A DNA stretch of 35,338 bases from an uncultured Pseudomonadota bacterium (GCA_903844155.1 CAIMSU010000203.1:1-35338), one strand, 5' to 3'; counted from the first letter of the stretch, positions 1 to 8,579 are shown. The notes: a model not told the origin generated them from the letters alone. Numbers and translations are program-made.

Positions 1-424
1 CCGGCCGCCAGTTTGGTCCTCGCGCGGCGCCGTCGCCGACTCCGCGTCGGGCGAGGACGCCCGACCCCGGGCCGGGCCCTAACGGCGATTTGGAGTACCA
101 AATCGCCGCGACTTTGCGCGGGCGCGAGCCGGCGACTACGCCGGGGCGCCCGCGCAAAGGTCCGGGCCGTCCGCCGGTTTGGTCCTCGCGCGGCGCCGTC
201 GCCGACTCCGCGTCGGGCGAGGACGCCCGACCCCGGGCCGGGCCCTAACGGCGATTTGGAGTACCAAATCGCCGCGACTTTGCGCGGGCGCGATCCGGCG
301 AGTACGCCGGGGCGCCCGCGCAAAGGTCCGGGCCGGCCGCCGGTTCGGTCCTCGCGCGGCGCCGTCGCCGACTCCGCGTCGGGCGAGGACGCCCAAAGGC
401 CCGAGCCGGCCGCGGGTTCACGTC
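1..424. repeat. 166-bp tandem repeat array with three hairpins per unit
   Basis: Unit 1 (1-166) and unit 2 (167-332) differ at only four positions. A third copy starts at 333 and matches to about 394. It then jumps to sequence like the end of a unit (AAAGG followed by a GCCGGCCGC-like stretch, to about 424), as if some 100 bp holding two hairpins had been deleted. Each unit has three inverted repeats, given for unit 1. An arm at 16-23 pairs with 51-58 around an inner CCGAC/GTCGG stem. An 11-bp perfect stem at 83-93/98-108 has an AGTA loop. A 14-bp perfect stem at 112-125/146-159 encloses a second 6-bp stem (129-134/139-144). Two of the four unit differences fall in unpaired bases of the last hairpin. 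The array probably continues left of the window. An open frame crosses it, but no coding signal is seen. Confidence 0.9.
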
Positions 425-456
425 CCTCGGCGCCGGCCCGGGGATACGTCGTCCCT

Positions 457-1413
457 GTGCCCCAGACCGATGCCCGCATCCGCCGTCCCGATCGGCTGAC
501 CACGTGGTCCAACCTCGGGTTTGTCGCGGTCCTGGCGCTCCTGGCGCTGCTGGGTTTGTGGTGGACGGTGCTCATCGGGCGGCTCGTGAACGAGAACCAC
601 GATCTGCGCGTGGCGATCGAGGGCGACAGCGCGGTGGTGCGAGCCGAGCATGACCGGCGACGGTTGATGGTGTGGGGCGAGAGCGGGACGATGGGGGTGC
701 TGACGGTCGCGGTGGTGGGCTTTGCCTGGGCGACAGCCATGCGCGAACGCCAGCAGTTGCGGCGCATCGAGGGCATCCTGGCGGCGAGCACGCACGAGTT
801 GAAGACGCCGCTCGCGGGTGTGCGCGCACTGCTGGAGTCGTTGGAGTCGGGCGTCCTTCCGCCCGAAAAGATGGGTCCACACCTGGCACGCGGGCTGGAG
901 GGCTGCGCCCGCCTGGAGCGGCTCGTCGACGGCGTCCTCACCTGGCAGACGGCCGTCGCGCACCCCGAAGCTGCCGGCGAACGCCGTGAAGATCGTCCCC
1001 TCGCCGGTTGGGTGGCGTTCCTGCCGGCGAGCGCCGTGGTCGACCTTGGCGCCACGGCGAGCGTGCCGGTGCGTGCGTCGCCGGAGGCCGTCCGCGTGAT
1101 CCTTGAGAACCTTTGGGAGAACGCTCACAAGTACGGAGGCACGCGCGTGCTGGTCTCGGCCGAGCGCGCCGGACCCTCCGTGCTGCTGCACCTGACGGAC
1201 GACGGTATCGGGTTCGAGCCGGGCGATGCGCAGCGCATGTTTGAGCCGTACGAGCGGCTCCACACCCACACCCGCGGCACCGGGCTCGGGCTCTACATCG
1301 CGCGGTCGCTCGCGCGCGCCATGGGCGGCGAGCTCTCGGCGCGCAGCAGCGGCTCCGGGCAAGGATCCACGTTCACGCTGGCGTTGCCAGCATCCACAGG
1401 GGAGCCGGGATGA
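457..1413 (+). CDS. Membrane-bound sensor histidine kinase
   Basis: Two-component sensor kinase of 318 residues. It has two membrane segments (about 20-41 and 76-95) enclosing a short loop of about 35 residues, so it may sense within the membrane or through that loop. The H-box STHELKTPLAG carries the phospho-accepting His113. The N-box (ENLWENAHKYGG), G1 (DDGIGFEP) and G2 (GTGLGLYIARS) of the HATPase domain follow. The frame is open back to position 13 across the repeat array, but GTG at 457 is preferred. It lies past the repeats, has GGGGA about 13 nt upstream, and leaves a short basic N-terminus before TM1. The stop overlaps the regulator start (ATGA), so the two are translationally coupled. 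The signal sensed is unknown. Confidence 0.9.
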   Translation: MPQTDARIRRPDRLTTWSNLGFVAVLALLALLGLWWTVLIGRLVNENHDLRVAIEGDSAVVRAEHDRRRLMVWGESGTMGVLTVAVVGFAWATAMRERQQLRRIEGILAASTHELKTPLAGVRALLESLESGVLPPEKMGPHLARGLEGCARLERLVDGVLTWQTAVAHPEAAGERREDRPLAGWVAFLPASAVVDLGATASVPVRASPEAVRVILENLWENAHKYGGTRVLVSAERAGPSVLLHLTDDGIGFEPGDAQRMFEPYERLHTHTRGTGLGLYIARSLARAMGGELSARSSGSGQGSTFTLALPASTGEPG

Positions 1414-2135
1414 TCCTGGTCGTCGAAGATGAAGAGCTCGTGGCGGACATGGTTCGCCTGAACCTCGAACATGCCGGTTTCACCGTCGAGGTCTGCGGAT
1501 CCGCCGAGGACGCCATGCCTTTTGTGGACCGGGCCGACGTCGTCGTCCTCGACCGGATGCTGCCCGGGATGGACGGGCTCGAGCTCGCGCGACAGCTCCG
1601 TCGGACGCCGGGGAGGCGGGTGCCGATCCTGATGCTGACAGCCCGCAGCGAGGTCGCTGCGCGCGTGGCGGGGCTCGACGCCGGCGCAGACGACTACCTC
1701 GCCAAGCCGTTTGCCATGCCCGAGCTGCTGGCGCGCGTGCGCGCGCTGTTGCGACGGGCCCCCACCCCGGACTCCGCTCCGGTCGCCGGCAAACCACCCG
1801 TGAACGAGCTGGTCTTTGACCGCTACCGCGTGAATCTCGCCACGCGGGAGGCCGTCACCAACGATGGCCCGGAGATCCTCACGGAGACCGAGTGCCAGCT
1901 CCTCATGTACTTCCACGCCCACCCCGGCGAGCTGCTGAGTCGGACCGACATCCTGGAGAACGTGTGGGGGATGGACCGTTTTCCAACGGCGCGGACGGTC
2001 GACAACTACGTGCTTCGGTTGCGAAAGTTGTTTGAGCCGGACCCCGAAAACCCCCGGTTCCTGCTGACCGTACGGGGACGCGGGTACTGCTTCCGCCTGG
2101 CGTCCGAGGCGGGCGGGACACCGGCGCCCGGGTGA
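1410..2135 (+). CDS. OmpR/PhoB-family response regulator
   Basis: DNA-binding response regulator of 241 residues and the evident partner of the kinase it overlaps by 4 bp. The receiver domain (about 1-118) has acidic pocket residues Glu6/Asp7, phospho-acceptor Asp48 (VVLDRMLPGMDG), Thr77 and Lys99 (AKPF). A linker leads to a winged-helix Trans_reg_C domain (about 145-233), with ETECQLLMYF, the recognition-helix stretch ARTVDNYVLRLRKLFE and the terminal VRGRGYCFRL. Length and architecture are standard. Targets cannot be read from the sequence. Its stop overlaps the next GTG start (GTGA), which ties the following unknown gene to the same transcript. Confidence 0.95.
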   Translation: MILVVEDEELVADMVRLNLEHAGFTVEVCGSAEDAMPFVDRADVVVLDRMLPGMDGLELARQLRRTPGRRVPILMLTARSEVAARVAGLDAGADDYLAKPFAMPELLARVRALLRRAPTPDSAPVAGKPPVNELVFDRYRVNLATREAVTNDGPEILTETECQLLMYFHAHPGELLSRTDILENVWGMDRFPTARTVDNYVLRLRKLFEPDPENPRFLLTVRGRGYCFRLASEAGGTPAPG

Positions 2136-2872
2136 GCCGTACGGTCGACCTGCTCCGCGTGCTCGCGGCCAGCGCCTACGCGCCCCTCGCCGTGCACGAT
2201 GGCGTCGAGATCGACGTCGTCGCGGGCTCCTGGGCTGCTCGCATCCGTTCGCCGGGCGGTCGCATCGCTGTAGTCGAGTCGCCTGCTGCGACGGTGTCGC
2301 CTGCCCCATCGCCGTCCCCCGCCGACGGCCGCATCACCTGCTCGCCCGACGACCTCGATCGCATGCTCCGCCGCCTTTCCCCGGAGGGCGGCGTCACGCT
2401 CACCGCCGGGTCCCGCGACATCGCCCCACGCCGTCGCCAGGCCCATCTCGTCCTCGTCGCCGCAGCCCTCAGCTGGGATGGGCCCTGGCCTGCTCCCACC
2501 GAGACCACGGTCGCGAACCCCCATCGCCCGCTCGTCGCCGAGGCGCTCTGTGACCTTGCCATCGGCGCCCGCGACCGCGGTTACGTCGCCGCCAACCTCC
2601 CCATCCGCGCGACCGACACCGCCGCCGGAACCACCCTCCTCCTCGACGCCGGCACCCACGCGCTGCGCCTGGACGTCCCCGCGCGCGAGCCCGTCACCGA
2701 GGGCATCCGAACCCTCGCGCGGCTCGGCCGCCACGTGCACGAGCACGGCGCCCCGCAGGGCGATGCCTGGATCGGCCCAGTTCGCTGGACATTCGAGCCG
2801 GATCCGGCCTTTCCGCGTGGCTGGACGATGCCGGAGGGGGTCGGCGGGGTTTGGCTGCTGCGGCGGTCCTGA
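2132..2872 (+). CDS. Unknown protein coupled to a two-component system
   Basis: Protein of 246 residues, family not recognised. It starts at a GTG overlapping the regulator stop by 4 bp, so it is very likely translated with the kinase and regulator. There is no signal peptide or membrane segment, and the composition suggests a soluble alpha/beta protein. An Ala/Pro/Ser-rich stretch lies near residues 50-65. The C-terminus is Trp-rich (WIGPVRWTFEPD, then GWTMPEG). The coupling suggests either an accessory regulator of the system or a conserved passenger. No catalytic motif was identified. A convergent lipoprotein gene ends 164 bp away; that gap (2873-3036) holds no clear gene or T-tailed terminator. 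Confidence 0.7.
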   Translation: MSRTVDLLRVLAASAYAPLAVHDGVEIDVVAGSWAARIRSPGGRIAVVESPAATVSPAPSPSPADGRITCSPDDLDRMLRRLSPEGGVTLTAGSRDIAPRRRQAHLVLVAAALSWDGPWPAPTETTVANPHRPLVAEALCDLAIGARDRGYVAANLPIRATDTAAGTTLLLDAGTHALRLDVPAREPVTEGIRTLARLGRHVHEHGAPQGDAWIGPVRWTFEPDPAFPRGWTMPEGVGGVWLLRRS

Positions 2873-3036
2873 CCGACAGGGCTCACGCCCCGAAGTTCGG
2901 CGCCATCGAACCCCCCTCCGGCCTGGCGAGGTCCCCCACGCCAGCGAGAAGGTGGCCGCGACGCGGAGCAGTCGCCCAAAGGTGCCCGCGAGAGTGCCGG
3001 GAAACCCACGGTCCCCTCCAGCCTGAAGCCCCCCGC

Positions 3037-4380
3037 CTACCCCGGCAAGGGAACGGGCGGATCAAACACGAATTGCACCGGGCTCGGCAGGTCCGGCAGC
3101 CCGGTTTCCAGCGAGAGCGTGCCGTCGGTCGGGTCAAAGCGCTGGAGATCGCCGGCGCCCGTCTGCGGGTCGTTGCCGACCCACATGCCGTTGCCGCCGT
3201 CGCGGACGAGGCCGGAGGGCAGCGCGAGGACGCCGAGTCCGTAGGTAAAGTTGCTTTGGACGTCGCCATTCGCGGAGCGGGAGAGGTGGGCGACGATGCC
3301 GGAGGTCTGGTAGAGCACCCACAGCCCGGTGCTGTCGAGGGCCATGTCCGCTGGGTAGGAGAGGCCGCGGGGGCCGGTGCCGTCGTCTGTGTAGGAGGTG
3401 AAGGCCGTGTCGGGCGTCAGCGCGCCATCGGCCGGAGCGACCGGCGAAGTGCCCGAAATCGCGCCAACTGCCGGGACATGAAAGACTGTGTCTGTTCCGG
3501 GATCCGACAGGTAGAAGCCCGCGTCTGCGTCGAAGTACGCGCGCGATGGAGCCGTCGCCCCCGTGACCGTCCACGAGCGCGCGGGGGTCAGGTCGGTCGT
3601 CCCCAGAAAGCTGTTCCGCAGGTCGTCGACGCTGTAGACGAGCACGCCCGCAAAACCGTCGTCACGCGAGGCGACCGTGACCCACAGGTTGCCCTCCGCG
3701 TCTGGGACGAGATCCTCGACCTGCGCCGAGTCCAGCGCCGACGACGTCACCTCGTGCAGCACCTTCGCGTCCCCCTTCCCGGTGATGTCCTGTGGTTCGA
3801 CGACCAGAAACCGCACACCGTACGTCGGCGACGAGATGGCCCAGAGGTTGCCCCAGGGGTCCCAGGCCGCGCCGCGAAGGTCGTTGGTGTTCGGGAAGGA
3901 GAGCACGGCGTCGGCCTGCACGGTCGCGCCCGGGTCGGAGATCCCAGGGTAGCCGGCCAGATCTTCGCCGGAGATGCCCCACATGCGCGCGCTCGACGGC
4001 TGCGGCTGGGCATCCACGGTCAGGTCCGTGGTCCCGCCGTCCGGAATGCAGACCTCGCTGACGGTCCCGGTGAGCAACCCTGACGCCGACCCGGCGTACT
4101 GGTCGGGAGCGGCCACTCCCCGACGCACCGAGATGGTGTAGGTCCCACCAGGCACATCCAGCGTGCCCGTCGCCGTGAGCGTACCGGCGAGCGCGCCCGA
4201 GCTGTCGTGCACGTCGACCGCGGGTGCGGAGATCCACTGCCCGTCAACGTGCTTGGCGGTCAGGCTGAGCGTGCCCGTACCGCCGGAGGCGCAGGCGCCG
4301 GAGTCAGCGCCTTTTCCGGCGCAGGCGGCGAGGGCGAGGGCGAGGGACGAGGTGCTGATGCTGCGTGCGATCATCGTCAA
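3037..4380 (-). CDS. Lipoprotein, predicted beta-propeller
   Basis: Predicted lipoprotein of 447 residues. A signal peptide ends in the lipobox LAAC (Cys20; +2 residue Ala, so no Asp retention signal). A prealbumin-like beta region follows (about 35-120). The rest reads as repeated blades with motifs such as GAAWDPWGNLWAIS, VEDLVPDAEGNLWVTV, PADMALDSTGLWVLY and SGLVRDGGNGMWVGN. This spacing resembles NHL/SMP-30-like propellers, usually binding or scaffolding modules and sometimes lactonases. No catalytic residues could be assigned. An alternative ATG lies two codons downstream. The next lipoprotein lies 60 bp upstream on the same strand, so the two may be co-transcribed. Confidence 0.8.
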   Translation of the reverse strand: MTMIARSISTSSLALALAACAGKGADSGACASGGTGTLSLTAKHVDGQWISAPAVDVHDSSGALAGTLTATGTLDVPGGTYTISVRRGVAAPDQYAGSASGLLTGTVSEVCIPDGGTTDLTVDAQPQPSSARMWGISGEDLAGYPGISDPGATVQADAVLSFPNTNDLRGAAWDPWGNLWAISSPTYGVRFLVVEPQDITGKGDAKVLHEVTSSALDSAQVEDLVPDAEGNLWVTVASRDDGFAGVLVYSVDDLRNSFLGTTDLTPARSWTVTGATAPSRAYFDADAGFYLSDPGTDTVFHVPAVGAISGTSPVAPADGALTPDTAFTSYTDDGTGPRGLSYPADMALDSTGLWVLYQTSGIVAHLSRSANGDVQSNFTYGLGVLALPSGLVRDGGNGMWVGNDPQTGAGDLQRFDPTDGTLSLETGLPDLPSPVQFVFDPPVPLPG

Positions 4381-4440
4381 TTCCTATCCCGCGCCCGTGC
4401 CGAACACCCGCCTGACAGGCCACGTCGGCGTGCTTCCCGG

Positions 4441-5544
4441 CTAGAGATCGTACAGCATGTACTGCAGGATCTTCAGCACATCGTCGTTGGTGTTCGGCAC
4501 GACGCGGAACGTGGAGAACACCACCTTGCCCTGCACATCGTTGAAGCTGATGAGCATCGGCGACGAGGTCAGCGTGTAGTCGTCCAGGCCGTCCGAGTAG
4601 CTCACGTTGCCGGTGAGGTGCACGGACACCGACGTGTCTACGTTCTCGATGGGCGGCCAGACCGGAAGATCGTATTGGATGCTGACGAAGTCCTTGGTGA
4701 GGTACTCGGCCATCGCGGTATCCGAGACGGCTGAGTTCACGACGTCGTAGTTGCCCGTCTGCGCGTCGTTCGGGATCTCGTCCGCGCCTACCCAGTCCAC
4801 GCGGTCCGGCCAGGCAAGCTCGACGGCGTCGTACGCCCAGTCGCTGGCGTAGAAGCTGCCGCCAGCCTCCACATACTGCTGGATGTTCGCGATGTTCTGC
4901 GCGGGCACGGGGTCCGAGGAGTCGGTCAGGTTGTAGATGACACCGTCCTCCGTGAAGCCGCCGTTCACGAAGATCAGGTCGTACGCGGCCATGCCCTCGG
5001 GGTCCCCGAAGAATGCGTTTGCGGCGTCCATGCTCTCGCCGTCGATGACGGTGTAGTTGGTGAAGCCGAGCTGCTGCAGCACGACGTCAAAATCATCGTA
5101 CAACCCGCTGACGATCGCGATGTTCAGGTTCTGCGGATCAAAACAATCCGGCTCGGCGAGGGTGATGTCCTGCCCGGACCCGACGTAGATGTCCTCCTGG
5201 TCAAGCAGCGTGTCGCCAGACTGGACGTAGAGGGTGTACGTGCGGTCGCCCGGGAGGTCCGCGAGCATCCACCGCCCGTCCTGGTCCGAGTAGGCGCTGA
5301 CGGTGTCGTAGATCACACCCTTGTCGTCCGTCACGTTCACGTACGCCATCGCGTCTGCCAGCCAGCTACGGCCTGACGGATCGCAGACGCGCCCGCTGAT
5401 TGTGCCGGGCTGGGTCGTCGGCACGTCCTTCGGCTTGTAGACGAGCGCGTTCTCCTGGCAACCTGCAGCCAGGAAGGCGAGGAACACCAGGGACATGGTC
5501 CCGGGGCTGGAGCGGGTGGGGGTGCGGGGCGTGAGGCTGGTCAT
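4441..5544 (-). CDS. Lipoprotein with carboxypeptidase-regulatory-like and GATase1-like domains
   Basis: Predicted lipoprotein of 367 residues with lipobox LAAGC (Cys29, then Gln). Residues about 45-130 read as a carboxypeptidase-regulatory-like/prealbumin beta-sandwich (GTISGRVCDPSG; YSDQDGRWMLADLPGDRTYTLYV). Residues about 140-367 resemble a flavodoxin-like class I amidotransferase/ThuA-like fold: it begins NIAIVSGLYDDFDVVLQQLGF, then YDLIFVNGG and a Gly-rich turn, and ends with KVVFSTFRVVPN. No Cys-His-Glu triad is visible, so a binding role is as likely as an enzymatic one. The start is supported by GGAG 8 nt upstream and a TATACT box 23 nt upstream of ATG. Confidence 0.8.
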   Translation of the reverse strand: MTSLTPRTPTRSSPGTMSLVFLAFLAAGCQENALVYKPKDVPTTQPGTISGRVCDPSGRSWLADAMAYVNVTDDKGVIYDTVSAYSDQDGRWMLADLPGDRTYTLYVQSGDTLLDQEDIYVGSGQDITLAEPDCFDPQNLNIAIVSGLYDDFDVVLQQLGFTNYTVIDGESMDAANAFFGDPEGMAAYDLIFVNGGFTEDGVIYNLTDSSDPVPAQNIANIQQYVEAGGSFYASDWAYDAVELAWPDRVDWVGADEIPNDAQTGNYDVVNSAVSDTAMAEYLTKDFVSIQYDLPVWPPIENVDTSVSVHLTGNVSYSDGLDDYTLTSSPMLISFNDVQGKVVFSTFRVVPNTNDDVLKILQYMLYDL

Positions 5545-5566
5545 CGAGGGCTCCAGGACGGTCGGC

Positions 5567-5572
5567 AGTATA
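5567..5572 (-). promoter_or_regulatory. Candidate -10 box for the 4441-5544 lipoprotein gene
   Basis: TATACT reads on the minus strand in the 34-bp gap behind the glycosyltransferase gene. The implied leader is about 16 nt and contains GGAG at a good RBS distance. The -35 region is poor, so this is a moderate prediction. Confidence 0.35.
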
Positions 5573-5578
5573 TCCGAA

Positions 5579-6709
5579 CTACGGCGGATTCGGTCCGGAT
5601 GTGACGCAGAGTTCGCTGTACAGCGTCAAGAGCGCCGAGACGCGCCTCGGCCACCCCCATTCGTCGAGGACGACGGCCGCGTCGAGCGGACCGGCTGCAT
5701 GCGCGGCGAGGACGGCGTCGGCGAGGGCGACGGGGTCGGTCCCCCGCGCCACCACCTCCCCGGGCACGCCTCGCGCACACCCGGGCGACACGACCGTCCG
5801 CAGCCCCAGCGCGGCATAGTTCAGCAGCTTCATGGGAAATCCGCGACAATGACGTCGCGGGACGACGGCAACGTCAGCACCCGCGATCCAGTCGCGGGCC
5901 GCGCTCCAGTCCGGCGCCCGGACGACGGTCGCACCAACGGGTAGCGAGGTGGGCGCGGCTTCCTGCGCGTGGGTGACGATGAGGAGACGCCAGCCCGGCA
6001 GGAGCGCGAGGGTCGATGAAAGGGAAGCCAGATCCTGAAAAGCATCCAGCGTTCCGGCGTAGACGAGCCAGCGGCCGGGACCCGCTCTCCGGGGGCGGAC
6101 ACCGGCAAACTCCCGAGGTTCGACGCCCGGCGGAACAACGGCGACGGGGCAGAGCGTCGTCCGGCACAACCCACTCCCACCCCACAAAGCGACCGCGCCG
6201 TCCGCGAGCTTCGGGGCGATGAGGTCCAGCACCCGCCCCAGCCTCCGCCCGAGCGTTCCCCCCGTCAGCCCGCCATACGTCGGGAGCTCCTCCGCCATCG
6301 CCGTGTGCTCGCCGTAAACCAGCCTTGCCCCAGGGACAGCCGTGATCGCTGCACGACACGCGAGCACGGCTTCGTGGTTGTGGGCGTGGACCAGGTGCGG
6401 CCGCCAGTCCCGAAGCAACCGGGCGACGGATCGGCTGAGGAAGCCGTCCAGCAGCGGCTTGACGACGTCGGGACCGCTCCGGCTCCGCCGGTAACCGGGC
6501 ACGCCCCTCGCCCGAACGATCGGGATTCCGTCGCCGGCCCCGTCAGCCCCGGAGCGACCGTGACCGTAGCATGCGATGATCACGTCGTGACCGGCATCCC
6601 GCAGGGCACGCGCCGTTCCGGCAAGCAGCACCTGCGAGCCCTGTGGCGCGGGGAAGGCGAACGCGCCGACCTGGAGGATCTTCAGTCGACCCGCCACAGG
6701 CTCGCCCAC
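5579..6709 (-). CDS. Family 4 glycosyltransferase
   Basis: GT-B fold glycosyltransferase of 376 residues. The N-terminal acceptor half opens with KILQVGAFAFPAPQGSQVLLAGTAR, includes the Gly-rich loop typical of GT4, and has HLVHAHNHEAVLA and YGEHTAMAEELP. The donor half contains WLVYAGTL, ADVAVVPRRHCRGFPMKLLNYAALG and VSPG. In most relatives the nucleotide-sugar site reads E-x7-E; here the residue after KLL is Asn rather than Glu, so donor binding may differ. The GTG start at 6709 overlaps the upstream membrane-protein gene by 28 bp; a GTG at 6697 is an alternative. Context suggests cell-surface glycan assembly, but the sugar and acceptor are unknown. Confidence 0.85.
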   Translation of the reverse strand: MGEPVAGRLKILQVGAFAFPAPQGSQVLLAGTARALRDAGHDVIIACYGHGRSGADGAGDGIPIVRARGVPGYRRSRSGPDVVKPLLDGFLSRSVARLLRDWRPHLVHAHNHEAVLACRAAITAVPGARLVYGEHTAMAEELPTYGGLTGGTLGRRLGRVLDLIAPKLADGAVALWGGSGLCRTTLCPVAVVPPGVEPREFAGVRPRRAGPGRWLVYAGTLDAFQDLASLSSTLALLPGWRLLIVTHAQEAAPTSLPVGATVVRAPDWSAARDWIAGADVAVVPRRHCRGFPMKLLNYAALGLRTVVSPGCARGVPGEVVARGTDPVALADAVLAAHAAGPLDAAVVLDEWGWPRRVSALLTLYSELCVTSGPNPP

Positions 6710-8340
6710 AGGTCCGCGCCGTCCCGCAGCTCGCCCACCTCGGTCACGGACACCCCGGCCGAAAGGGCGGCCCTTCGCACCTGATCAGGGTTTGGACTCC
6801 AATTGTAGATCATCGGCGCCGTCGCACGGAGGGAGAGGTAGTAGCCCCCGCGCGCCAACGTGAGCACCCGCCACGGCTCGCGCACCTTTCGGGAGAACGC
6901 CGCCCAGGTGTGGGTGACGAGGATTTCCGGAGCCCGAATGTCGATCATGCCGTACACCTCGTAGTCGCTGGTGACGAGCTCATGCACGTCGTTCGCGCGG
7001 AGCAGGCCGACGAGCGCTGCCTGACCGCTCTCGCGAAAGGTCGACTGTGGGGCCGTCGCGAGCACCGCGTCCGTCTCCAGGAGCTGATTCGCCCCAGCGC
7101 AGACCGTGGGGGCGATGAGAACGCCGGCGAAGATGGCTCGAGGAACCGACCGCGGACGGAAGACGAGCGCGGCAAATCGACACGCCGCCAACGCCATCCA
7201 CAGGCACCAGAAGATGCTGGCCTGGGCGAGGTGATGCAGATCGTGGTTCGCCAGGTACAACAGACCAACCTGTAGTGGACACAGCAGCGACAAAAACCGC
7301 AGCAACGCGTCTGACGGCGACGGAGCCCCCGAACGATCCCGCCAGGCGAGCGCACTGCCGGCCACGAGGATGACGAACCCGAACGCCCGACCCGCCGACA
7401 GCACCGGCACCGACCGCGCCCCCAGCGCCCAGCTCCAAAATGCATTCGGATCGCCGAGGAACGCCATCAGGTTCTCCCCGCTCTCCCGGGCCATGGCGCC
7501 GGTCGAAAACAGCCTGGACACCTGCAGATCCAAGGTGTCATGGCTGTGAACCCGCAGCGCCTCGGGCACCATCGCGCCGTGCGCGATCCCGACGAGGGCT
7601 GGCGCCAGGCCGACCAGCCCAAACGCCAGGATCGGCCAGCGGATCGGCGCTGGCGCCTTGACCGCCGGACGATCCCAGCGCGTCAGGAGCGCCGCGACCC
7701 CGATCGCCGTCAGCGTGCACACGAACGTGACCTTCGCCTCCAGCCCGAACGCGATGCCGAGCATGATGCCGAGCGTGCCGTGGGCGCCGCCCCGCCACCG
7801 TCTCGACCAGATGGCCCACACCGTCAGGAGCGCGCCTGCTTGCAACAGCACTTCCGTCCCCGACAACACGCGCTTGTAGAACACGAAGCTCCAATCCGAC
7901 GCCAGGAGCAGCGCGGCGATCCCCGCTGGCAGCTCTCCGGCGTGAATCATGACAAAGCGCGACGCGAGGAGCAGGAGCAATCCCCCGAGCGCGACGCCCG
8001 TCCACGCCCCCGCCCGCCAGCCCAGCAACGCCCGAGCGCACGCGGCGGGGATGTCCGAGAGGCCGCCAGTGTAAGCGTTCACCGCGACCGGCACAGAAAC
8101 GGGGCCAAAAACCAGCCGTTCCACGGGCCGCGTCTGTTGGGACGTCAGCGGCCCCAGCGCCGGAGCGGCGAGCGTGTCGGGAGGCTCAACCTGGGCCAGC
8201 ACCCGCGGTGGCGACGTCGTCCCCCAGCCGATCGCCACCTCGCCGACCAGCCCGACCTCGCGCGCCGAAAGGCACGCCAGCATGACGTAGACCGCCAGCC
8301 CGGGGAGCCAGAAGGCCTGGAAGCGGGGCCATCGCACCAT
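6682..8340 (-). CDS. Multi-pass membrane protein, possibly GT-C glycosyltransferase
   Basis: Polytopic membrane protein of 552 residues. A membrane segment lies at the N-terminus (FWLPGLAVYVMLACLSA), followed by a large polar loop (about 35-95) and then roughly 8-10 further segments. A polar C-terminal domain of about 130 residues starts after VLIAPTVCAGANQLL. This plan (periplasmic first loop, many helices, soluble tail) resembles PMT/ArnT-type GT-C enzymes that use lipid-linked sugars. The family is inferred from topology, not from a firm motif. It shares a unit with the GT4 gene it overlaps. The start ATG lies 52 bp beyond the terminator of the small lipoprotein gene, so it needs its own promoter, which I could not identify. 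Confidence 0.7.
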   Translation of the reverse strand: MVRWPRFQAFWLPGLAVYVMLACLSAREVGLVGEVAIGWGTTSPPRVLAQVEPPDTLAAPALGPLTSQQTRPVERLVFGPVSVPVAVNAYTGGLSDIPAACARALLGWRAGAWTGVALGGLLLLLASRFVMIHAGELPAGIAALLLASDWSFVFYKRVLSGTEVLLQAGALLTVWAIWSRRWRGGAHGTLGIMLGIAFGLEAKVTFVCTLTAIGVAALLTRWDRPAVKAPAPIRWPILAFGLVGLAPALVGIAHGAMVPEALRVHSHDTLDLQVSRLFSTGAMARESGENLMAFLGDPNAFWSWALGARSVPVLSAGRAFGFVILVAGSALAWRDRSGAPSPSDALLRFLSLLCPLQVGLLYLANHDLHHLAQASIFWCLWMALAACRFAALVFRPRSVPRAIFAGVLIAPTVCAGANQLLETDAVLATAPQSTFRESGQAALVGLLRANDVHELVTSDYEVYGMIDIRAPEILVTHTWAAFSRKVREPWRVLTLARGGYYLSLRATAPMIYNWSPNPDQVRRAALSAGVSVTEVGELRDGADLWASLWRVD

Positions 8341-8392
8341 GGCGAGGACTTATTGCAGGCGTGGTCGCCGGGCCCGCTCCGGACGCCGACCC

Positions 8393-8429
8393 GAAAAATG
8401 AAAGGGCCCCGGTCCGAAGACCGAGGCCC
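8393..8429 (-). terminator. Rho-independent terminator of the small lipoprotein gene
   Basis: On the minus strand an 11-bp GC-rich stem (8419-8429 with 8404-8414, one G-T pair) closes a TTCG tetraloop. It is followed by a T-rich tail (TTTCATTTTTC, 8403-8393). It lies 40 bp past the stop codon of the 36-residue lipoprotein. Confidence 0.85.
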
Positions 8430-8468
8430 CGCGCGCAACGCCCCGCCGAAGCGGAGCGCCGCAGCTCA

Positions 8469-8579
8469 CTACGACCCCATGGTCGTGGAGCTGTCGCTGG
8501 TGCTGCCCGTGCAGGCCACAACCTGGGTGGTGACGGCGAAGGCGACGATGAGGGCGAGCAGGATCTTGATAGCGTTCAT
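8469..8579 (-). CDS. Very small lipoprotein (36 residues)
   Basis: The predicted product is 36 residues: a Lys-containing n-region (MNAIK), a hydrophobic core (LLALIVAFAV) and the lipobox VVAC with Cys23. Cleavage would leave an acylated 14-residue peptide rich in Ser and Thr. The ATG is favoured over an upstream in-frame start because GAGGAG sits 8 nt before it. It has a TTGACA-17-TACCTT promoter, a leader of about 72 nt and its own TTCG-loop terminator, so it is a monocistronic and probably well-expressed unit. Size and plan recall entericidin-type small lipoproteins, but I see no specific family match. The function is unknown. Confidence 0.8.
   Translation of the reverse strand: MNAIKILLALIVAFAVTTQVVACTGSTSDSSTTMGS

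Noticed and set aside
1-424. Integron attC sites or CRISPR repeats
   Set aside because: CCTAACG occurs without a matching reverse site, and the 166-bp period with no variable spacers does not fit a CRISPR array.
13-456. N-terminal extension of the histidine kinase through the repeat array
   Set aside because: The frame is open only because the GC-rich repeat lacks stops; the product is Arg/Pro-rich, and a GTG at 457 fits the membrane topology.
2851-4083. Plus-strand open frame of about 410 codons
   Set aside because: It is antisense to a lipoprotein with a clear signal peptide and propeller repeats; its own product has shadow composition.
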